From G963665405 sp963665405 (lineage in GTDB: Bacteria; Chloroflexota; Dehalococcoidia; Lucifugimonadales; G963665405), in assembly GCA_963665405.2 (NCBI GenBank), contig OY762261.2:124001-188000 (forward strand): a stretch of DNA of 64,000 bases, in the 5' to 3' direction. The notes under the pieces are model-generated. The model ran no database searches, was not told the DNA's origin, and saw nothing but the letters and a program-made list of their open reading frames with translations. Position 1 is the first letter of the stretch. The number at the start of each line of letters is the position of its first letter. Positions 58,254 through 64,000 of this stretch are shown here, piece after piece. The position numbers were made by a program, and so were the translations under genes.

Positions 58254-60044
58254 ATGGCAACCCCTAGCAACGCTCACCGCCGGGAGCAGGAGCAGGCGGA
58301 AGGCCCGAGGACCGGGCGGCCCGTGATCTACGCCACGCAGGGGGTGATCTCCAGCGGGCACTACCTGACCTCGATGGCTGGGATGAAGATGCTGCTCTTC
58401 GATGCCGTGGTCGCCGCGTCCTTTGCCGCGGCGGTAGTCGAGCCCGTAGCGTCTTACTCGCTGGCCGCCGAGGGCGTCTTCATGCTGTATCACGCCCAGA
58501 CGAACGAGATGCTGTCCCTCAGCGGACAGGGCGTCGCCCCTGGCCGGGCCACGGTCGACTTCTACAGATCCCAGGGCCTCGATACCATCCCTACGGGTCC
58601 GGGCGACCAGGCGCATCTGGCGTTCACCGTGCCGGGGATCGTCGACGCACTGATCTCCCTGCTGGAGAGGTACGGGACGACGACACTGTCGAAGGCTCTG
58701 GCCCCTTCGATTGAGCTTGCCGAGGGCGGATTCCCCCACTATGAGTACATGATCGACCGTCTGGACTCCGCAGAGGACAGGGCCCAGTTCGACCTGTATC
58801 CGCCGGGCGGATCGCAGGTCTTCTACCCAGGCGGCGAGCTCCCCAGGCCCGGTGCAATGCTCGTCCAAAAGGAGCTTGGCGGCGTTCTGCGGGCGCTGGT
58901 CAATGCGGAGAGCGCATCGCAGGGCGATCGGAAGGCTGGCCTCGAGACGGCCCGAGACGCGTTCTACAAGGGCGAGATCGCCCGCATGCTGGTCGCTGGG
59001 GCCCGGCGCGTCGGCGGCATCCTGGAGCTTGACGACCTGGCCGGCTACCACGCGAAGTACGAGCAGCCCGTGACCGTCACCTTCGCGGGCCACGAGATCT
59101 CCACCCAGCGCACCTGGAGCCAGGCGCCGGTGCTTCTCCAGGCCCTCAACATCCTGGAGGGCTCGGAGCTGGGCGCGATGGGCCACAACTCGCCCGCCTA
59201 CATCCACACCGTGGTCGAGGCGCTGAAGCTCGCGTTCGCCGATAGGGAGGCCTACTACGGCGATCCCGACTTCACGGCCGTGCCCATAGACGGTCTGCTG
59301 TCGAAGGAGTACGCCGAGCTAAGAGCCGAGCTGATCGACCCTGCGAAGGCGTTCCCGGAGCTGCCGCCCGCGGGGGACCCGTGGCAACGCCTGAAGGTCG
59401 CCGAAGAGGCCGCCTCGGCGGTACAGGAGGCAGCGCGCATCGTCGGGAGCACGGCCGCGGAGGAGCAGGGCACGACGCACATCGCCGCGTTGGACCGGTT
59501 CGGCAACCTGGCCTGCGCAACCCCGAGCGGCGGATCGTTCGGCAAGTCGGTGTTCCTGCCCGAGATCGGCTGCGCGCTGAGCACGCGCATCGAGATGTTC
59601 AACTTCAAGGCAGGCCACCCTAACGATCTGGTTCCGGGAAAGCGTCCCAGGACCACCCTGGTCAACTACATCGTGTCTCGAAGAGGCCGTCCCATCATGA
59701 CGGTCGGCTGCCCAGGGGGCGATCATCAGGCTCAAGGAAACCTCCAGCTGATCCTGAACGCGCTGGTGTTCGGGATGAATCCGCAGGAGGCGATCGAGGC
59801 GCCCCGGTTCGCAACGCAGAGCGTGCCGAACTCGTTCTACCCCCACCAGTACCTGAAAGGACAGCTAGCTCTGGAGTCCGGCTTCCCGACGGAGACCTGG
59901 GACGCCCTCAGCGCATTGGGACACGAGGTGACGCCCTCGGGTAGCTGCGGAATGGGGGCCACGATCGCCCACAGGGACACGGACTCCGGCGTCCTTTCGG
60001 CCGGGGCCGACCCCAGGCGGGCCTGCTACGCCATCGGCTGGTAG
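58254..60044 (+). CDS. Gamma-glutamyltransferase family protein
   Basis: An Ntn-hydrolase of about 596 residues. The nucleophile Thr after self-cleavage is in EEQGTTHIAALDRFGNLA. DAVVAASFAAAVVEPVASYSLA, the substrate Arg/Gly region GPGDQAHLAFTVPGIVDAL and MGATIAHRD are family features. The TPSGGSFGKSVFLPEIG segment binds the glutamyl carboxylate in true GGTs. I chose the ATG at 58254, since AGGAG precedes it; an ATG 8 codons earlier has no ribosome site. No export signal is visible, so it may be a cytoplasmic acylase-like member rather than a glutathione hydrolase. Confidence 0.85.
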   Translation: MATPSNAHRREQEQAEGPRTGRPVIYATQGVISSGHYLTSMAGMKMLLFDAVVAASFAAAVVEPVASYSLAAEGVFMLYHAQTNEMLSLSGQGVAPGRATVDFYRSQGLDTIPTGPGDQAHLAFTVPGIVDALISLLERYGTTTLSKALAPSIELAEGGFPHYEYMIDRLDSAEDRAQFDLYPPGGSQVFYPGGELPRPGAMLVQKELGGVLRALVNAESASQGDRKAGLETARDAFYKGEIARMLVAGARRVGGILELDDLAGYHAKYEQPVTVTFAGHEISTQRTWSQAPVLLQALNILEGSELGAMGHNSPAYIHTVVEALKLAFADREAYYGDPDFTAVPIDGLLSKEYAELRAELIDPAKAFPELPPAGDPWQRLKVAEEAASAVQEAARIVGSTAAEEQGTTHIAALDRFGNLACATPSGGSFGKSVFLPEIGCALSTRIEMFNFKAGHPNDLVPGKRPRTTLVNYIVSRRGRPIMTVGCPGGDHQAQGNLQLILNALVFGMNPQEAIEAPRFATQSVPNSFYPHQYLKGQLALESGFPTETWDALSALGHEVTPSGSCGMGATIAHRDTDSGVLSAGADPRRACYAIGW

Positions 60045-60054
60045 TGTCCATCTG

Positions 60055-60342
60055 ATGACGAATCCGGCTACCGAGACGGAGCGCATCCCACAGTCGCTGC
60101 GGGAGACTCAGCCGCCGTATTCGGTCATCCTGCACAATGACGACTCCCACTCCATGCACTTCGTCGTCGGTGCACTGCTCAAGGGCGTGGAGAGCCTCAC
60201 CACTGACGAGGCTACCGCGATCATGTTCGAGGCGCACTATCGGGGGCAGTCGGTCGTCGTCACGTGTTCGTTGGAGCGAGCCGGACTCTCCCGCGATAGG
60301 CTTCGATCGTTCACCCTGGGCGTGACCATCGAGAAGGCGTGA
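60055..60342 (+). CDS. clpS: ClpS-type ATP-dependent protease adaptor
   Basis: A 95-residue N-degron adaptor that delivers proteins to ClpAP/ClpCP. PPYSVILHNDDSHSMHFVVGAL contains the conserved NDD; AIMFEAHYRGQSVVVTCSLERA matches the His-containing helix and the following strand. The ATG at 60055 is 8 bp after the GGT stop. clpA or clpC is not adjacent. Confidence 0.88.
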   Translation: MTNPATETERIPQSLRETQPPYSVILHNDDSHSMHFVVGALLKGVESLTTDEATAIMFEAHYRGQSVVVTCSLERAGLSRDRLRSFTLGVTIEKA

Positions 60343-60397
60343 CACGACGCTGTTCGCTCCCTCTGTGGACGCCGTCACCACCGTTCCAGGTGATCCA

Positions 60398-60418
60398 AAA
60401 GGGGGCTTTGCCCCCTTT
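60398..60418. terminator. Bidirectional hairpin between clpS and the pilin-like genes
   Basis: AAAGGGGGC-TTT-GCCCCCTTT, a perfect symmetrical 9-bp stem between two convergent units. It has only three T on each side, so it is weak as a terminator. Confidence 0.5.
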
Positions 60419-60459
60419 GCGGGGTTTGGGTTGCCACCGGTGGGACGCCCGCCGCGATT

Positions 60460-62451
60460 CTACTCGGTTCCGTAGGGCTCCCAGGACTGGATGGAGACGC
60501 GGTTCCGTATCCAGCTGATCGTGCTCGTTGTCCAGGGCAAGCCGGGGGGCTCGACGGGGCCCGGCACCTGTCTGATGACGGCCTTCAAGCCGACGTTGCC
60601 AACCGATGAGTCGACGACGTAGTCCCTGAACGCGGGGATGTATATCCAGGTGTCCTCGTCGTTGCCGGTGGCGGCGAAGGGCTCGGCGATCATGGTCTTG
60701 TTCGACCTGTTGAAGAACACGATGGTGTAGAGGCCCCGGTCGACCTCGAAAAAATCTGTATGCACGAACGGCTTACGCGACTTCTCGGACACTATCAGGT
60801 CGTTGCCCCGCGCCGGGGGCCGGCTGGTGATCCTGCCGGGAGGCACGACCTGGGTGTCGTCGATCACCAGCCCCCTGAAGACCTGTATCTGCTTCTGGCC
60901 CCTCGAGAAGTTCGGAGTGTGAGCCGCCCAGTTGACCTTTGCCAGGCCCGGCTGGACGTAGTAGACCCGCAGCAGGTAGCCCTCGCCAGATGCGATCCGA
61001 GCCATGGCGGGATTTCTCAGCCCTGGATCGACGTACTGCTGCGTGATCTGGCGGACCACCTGAGCCGGGGCGCCGACGCTGGTCGCGATGAAGTTGAGCA
61101 TGTCTGTTTGAAGCTGGAAGGGCGAGGCGCGGCGCGCCCTGATCCTGAGTTTGACCGATATCGGGAAGTTGGTGTTCAGGTAGGCCAGATCGGCGCTTCC
61201 CAGGGCGAGCATGACGGCCTTGTCGGTGTTCTTCAGGGCGACCACCGTGGAGAGGTCCGCGGTGGTGTCGTAGCCCCCATCGGTGTGTGCGGGATCGGCC
61301 GGGTTGTAGACGAACACCTCGAAGGTCGTGTCGTTCCGGGTGCTTCTGACGATAAACGGAACCGAGACCGTGTCCAGGTCGGAGAAGACGAAGTCGTCGC
61401 TCGTGACCTCGAACCGGACGACGTTCCCGGAGCTGCTCACCGTGTAGTAGGACGTGTCGTCGGCTTCGAGGTCGGACGCGGACCCACTCTGGAGGGTCCC
61501 GGAGTCTATCACCGGCTCCCCGTTCAGGTTTCTCTCGTCGGTGGTAACGACGCCGGCGATCGCGAAAGCCACCGCATCGGTCTCCAGCCGAAAGCCCCCG
61601 TTCCTGGTCGCTCTCACCTTGATCTTCAGGGTCTTCGTGCTCAGGGAGTTGAGATAGGTGACGTCGGCGGCCTCCAGAGCTACGGAGATCGTCTCTTCGG
61701 CGTTGGCGGCGTCCAGAACCTCGACGACATCCGCGATCGGGTTGTACCCACCGACGGTGTGCAGCGGGTCGTCGGGGTTGAAGATGAACACCTCCAACCT
61801 GGTGCTGGACCTGCTCGAACGGGCCACTATCCGTACATCGCCGAAGGAGACCGTGGGGAAGCCTATGACCTCGCTGGTGACCTCCCAGACCACGAGTGGA
61901 GGGGTCCCGCTGGCCCGGACCTTGTAGTAGGAATCGTCGTCCGCGGCCAGCTCTGTGGCGCCTCCAGACGGATTGGAACCCTGGACCAGGACGGGGTCGA
62001 CCGCCACCCGGTAGCTGATTGGCTTGACCGTGGCAAGTGTCTGCGTCTGGACGACGTCGACCGATATCGAGGGGACGATCTCCCCCAGGTCTACCGTGGG
62101 CGGGGTATACGTGAATGGGGAAATGGGACGGGCGTCGGCTCCCCGTATCAGGTCCTCGATCACCGCGTGAATCGCGGCATCGGCGGCGTAGAGGCTTCGC
62201 GTAGCGTCTTCGATCCGGCCCTGTCCCCTGAAGAAAGATCCTGCCAGCACGACCACGGGCACGACCACGAAGACGCCCACCAGCGCGGCCATCAGCGTCC
62301 ACTGGAGGATGAAGCCTTCCTGGTGACGAAGCCTTCGAATCGGGTCGGAGAGGGCTCCATCCACCCCAGAATCTTCGTCCTTCCAAGATGGGCTCAGGAT
62401 GACATCGTCGTTGCGGCGGCGCTGCCCCGGCGCCGAGGAAGTGGGCGCCAC
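60460..62451 (-). CDS. PilX-like/pilus-associated protein with internal repeat domains
   Basis: A 663-residue protein with a basic N-terminus and one hydrophobic helix (residues 46-75: FILQWTLMAALVGVFVVVPV), like minor pilins without a clear cleavage site. Two ~155-residue repeats follow, each starting ADDxSYYxVxxSG and containing WEVTSE or FEVTSD, FNPxDPxHTxGGY and TYLN/AYLN before KIKVRA or RIRARR. The same domain occurs in the next gene. The C-terminal 200 residues are distinct, beta-rich, and end WIRNRVSIQSWEPYG. It is probably a surface appendage or secretion pseudopilus component. Its GTG start overlaps the upstream stop by 1 bp. Confidence 0.75.
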   Translation of the reverse strand: MAPTSSAPGQRRRNDDVILSPSWKDEDSGVDGALSDPIRRLRHQEGFILQWTLMAALVGVFVVVPVVVLAGSFFRGQGRIEDATRSLYAADAAIHAVIEDLIRGADARPISPFTYTPPTVDLGEIVPSISVDVVQTQTLATVKPISYRVAVDPVLVQGSNPSGGATELAADDDSYYKVRASGTPPLVVWEVTSEVIGFPTVSFGDVRIVARSSRSSTRLEVFIFNPDDPLHTVGGYNPIADVVEVLDAANAEETISVALEAADVTYLNSLSTKTLKIKVRATRNGGFRLETDAVAFAIAGVVTTDERNLNGEPVIDSGTLQSGSASDLEADDTSYYTVSSSGNVVRFEVTSDDFVFSDLDTVSVPFIVRSTRNDTTFEVFVYNPADPAHTDGGYDTTADLSTVVALKNTDKAVMLALGSADLAYLNTNFPISVKLRIRARRASPFQLQTDMLNFIATSVGAPAQVVRQITQQYVDPGLRNPAMARIASGEGYLLRVYYVQPGLAKVNWAAHTPNFSRGQKQIQVFRGLVIDDTQVVPPGRITSRPPARGNDLIVSEKSRKPFVHTDFFEVDRGLYTIVFFNRSNKTMIAEPFAATGNDEDTWIYIPAFRDYVVDSSVGNVGLKAVIRQVPGPVEPPGLPWTTSTISWIRNRVSIQSWEPYGTE

Positions 62452-64000
62452 TACGGCTTCACCCTGAAGACCAGCCGGTCGCCGTTAAGACGCCAGCGGT
62501 TGGATGAGTCCGTCCCCCTCACGCGGATGCGCACCTCTTTCGGGAACAGGGTGTTCACATATGCGACATCGGCGGCGCTGAGGAGAAAGCTGACCGTGAC
62601 GTCCGTGCCAGTCGAGCCATAGGTCGTCTCCGAGTCGGGGGAGACCGCGTAGCCGTCGCCCCCGTTAGCAGGGTTGAAGACGTATATCTGCTGCACGGGG
62701 GTGCCCCTGCTTACGCGGGCCGTAAAGAAGACCTGCACGCTGGAAACGGTGCCCAGATTGATCGCCTGGCTCACCGCTGTCCACTGCACCACGTCGCCGG
62801 ACTCTCTGACGCGGTAGTAGTCGGTGTCGTCGACCGCCAGGCTCGAGAAACCGCCCGACACGTAGATTCCGGTCTCCAGAAAAGGGTCGGTCTCGATCAA
62901 GTAGTCTCTGAAGAAGCTGGGGGAGGGCGTGCCGGCGACCTGAAAGATGAGCTGGTCGGAGAACAGCCTGAACTTCTGCGGATGCGTCGCCTTGATGCGA
63001 ATCTTGACGACCTTCGTGCTCAGCGAGTTGACGTAGTCGACGTCTGCAGCGGCGAGGGTCAGGAGGACGGTCTCGTCGGTGTTCGACGCGACGAAGGTCT
63101 TCGCCTTGTCCGGAGAAGTGTCGAAGCCGCCGTCCGTGTGGTCCGGGTCGGCCGGGTTGTACACGAAGACCCCCAGGGTTACGCCGGCCCGTGTGGAGCG
63201 TCCGGTGAAGCTGATTGTGATGTCCGTCGTGGTCGTGTAGTCGATGGCCTCGCTGGTCGCCTCCCACACGACGGTCCTCGGGCTTCCGGTCGCGCGCACC
63301 CGGTAGTAGTCGGTGTCGTCGAAGGTGAGATCGCTGCCCGTTCCGCTTAGCAGTCTGCCCTGGACAAGGACGGGATCGCCGGCGATCCTGAAGTCGACCT
63401 GGTTGGCCGGCGGCACCGGAGGTGGCAGCCTGCCGGGGAGGGGTGCCGGAAGATCGGCTTGGGGGCGAAAGCCGGCCGTCAGCGTCGCCTTGAAGACGGT
63501 GTCCGCGAACCGCGACCCGGCCTCGTGGGTGGTCGTCATGAACAGGCTCGCACCTCCCTCGGTGTAGCCCCAGGTCTTGGAGACGGCATCGAACGCCCAG
63601 GCCGGCGCGGTGCCCCGAAGCACCACGTCGCCGAATGTTGCGACGCCGTCGATCAGCACCTGCGGGGCCGTCACCTCGCCTCCGCGGCTCAACTCACGCA
63701 GGACCGATCCGTCCTGCCAGAAGTAGCGGACGGTCACGGGAACGGGCGAGGTCCCGGAGAACTCGTACCAGGAGAAGGTCCCGTAGTCGGGCTCGATGCC
63801 GGTCGCGAACGAGAGGGCGGCGGAAGCGTCCTCGGTCAGGAGCAGCGTCGCCTTCTGAATCTGGCGAGACGCCTTCAGCTCCGAGGCGATCTTGGCCGGC
63901 GTTCGGCTCTGAGCCGCGACGATGGCGACGATCGGACCGAACATGATGCCGCTGATGGCCAGGACCATCACCATCTCCAGCAGCGTGAATCCGCGCTGAT
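62451..64000 (-). CDS. Type IV prepilin-like protein with repeat domains, N-terminus cut by window edge
   Basis: Frame open to the window edge. The first visible residues RGFTLLEMVMVLAISGIM are a type IV prepilin cleavage and N-methylation motif (Gly before Phe-Thr-Leu-Leu-Glu) and the following helix, so only a short leader is missing. After a pilin-like domain (to about residue 195) come two copies of the DDTDYYRVRxxG repeat shared with the downstream gene: FNPADPDHTDGGFDT, DYVNSLSTKVVKIRIKA; and DDTDYYRVRESG, VFNPANGGDGYAV, AYVNTLFPKEVRIRV. Together with 60460-62451 it forms a coupled pair, presumably part of a pilus or pseudopilus operon continuing beyond the window. Confidence 0.85.
   Translation of the reverse strand, partial: QRGFTLLEMVMVLAISGIMFGPIVAIVAAQSRTPAKIASELKASRQIQKATLLLTEDASAALSFATGIEPDYGTFSWYEFSGTSPVPVTVRYFWQDGSVLRELSRGGEVTAPQVLIDGVATFGDVVLRGTAPAWAFDAVSKTWGYTEGGASLFMTTTHEAGSRFADTVFKATLTAGFRPQADLPAPLPGRLPPPVPPANQVDFRIAGDPVLVQGRLLSGTGSDLTFDDTDYYRVRATGSPRTVVWEATSEAIDYTTTTDITISFTGRSTRAGVTLGVFVYNPADPDHTDGGFDTSPDKAKTFVASNTDETVLLTLAAADVDYVNSLSTKVVKIRIKATHPQKFRLFSDQLIFQVAGTPSPSFFRDYLIETDPFLETGIYVSGGFSSLAVDDTDYYRVRESGDVVQWTAVSQAINLGTVSSVQVFFTARVSRGTPVQQIYVFNPANGGDGYAVSPDSETTYGSTGTDVTVSFLLSAADVAYVNTLFPKEVRIRVRGTDSSNRWRLNGDRLVFRVKP

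Overview
The window looks like a chromosome segment of a Chloroflexota bacterium, most likely Dehalococcoidia or a SAR202-like lineage. This is inferred from high GC, frequent GTG/TTG starts, the GATTWG-type GpsA nucleotide-binding motif, large secreted proteins with Pro/Thr-rich linkers, and many short palindromic intergenic repeats. Many promoters can be read by eye as TTGACA-like and TATACT/TACACT-like boxes 17-18 bp apart.

Layout: 1-8.5 kb holds an edge-truncated amidohydrolase, then argF, der-plsY-gpsA and a DHA2-type MFS transporter, with prmA and dnaJ convergent to them. At 9.7-13.4 kb two near-identical IS1380-family copies stand in tandem between dnaJ and hrcA. At 13.5-21 kb are hrcA with a CIRCE-like operator, a divergent metallo-beta-lactamase-fold gene, two secreted or surface proteins, and repeats. 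At 21-28 kb are rho, pyrG, a class IV aminotransferase homologue without a visible PLP lysine, and sucCD. At 28.5-30.3 kb are a copper nitrite reductase with a tiny lipoprotein, and tRNA-Ser(UGA). At 30.4-41 kb are a type V FBP aldolase/phosphatase, an XTP diphosphatase, moaA, an RNase HI-MoaC fusion, a large protein of unknown function, pth, a kelch-like lipoprotein and gatCA. At 41-43 kb are two SDRs and a cupin.

The 43.2-46.2 kb stretch is clearly accessory. It has a TIR-domain protein whose C-terminal half resembles an HK97-type capsid domain, and directly upstream of its start a complete IS1595-family element with an 8-bp target duplication that carries a membrane protein and a small protein as passengers. 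From 46.3 to 54.7 kb lies a one-carbon/corrinoid cluster: hydroxyacid dehydrogenase, ASKHA/2Fe-2S corrinoid activator, small Cys-rich protein, corrinoid protein, methyltetrahydrofolate methyltransferase, UroD-like methyltransferase, homocysteine methyltransferase and a PF13769-like protein. Together these look like a dismantled MetH with its reductive activator. The rest (54.8-64 kb) holds an amidase, a DUF4395 membrane protein preceded by a promoter-to-terminator unit that may be a structured RNA, an ABC substrate-binding gene interrupted by one in-frame UGA, a gamma-glutamyltransferase, clpS, and two pilin-like proteins built from a shared repeat domain.

The most unusual items are the TIR/capsid-like protein with the adjacent passenger-carrying IS1595 element, the in-frame UGA gene, the RNase HI-MoaC fusion, the multi-hairpin intergenic repeat family (at least 11 copies), the candidate small RNA before DUF4395, and gpsA with no standard start codon.
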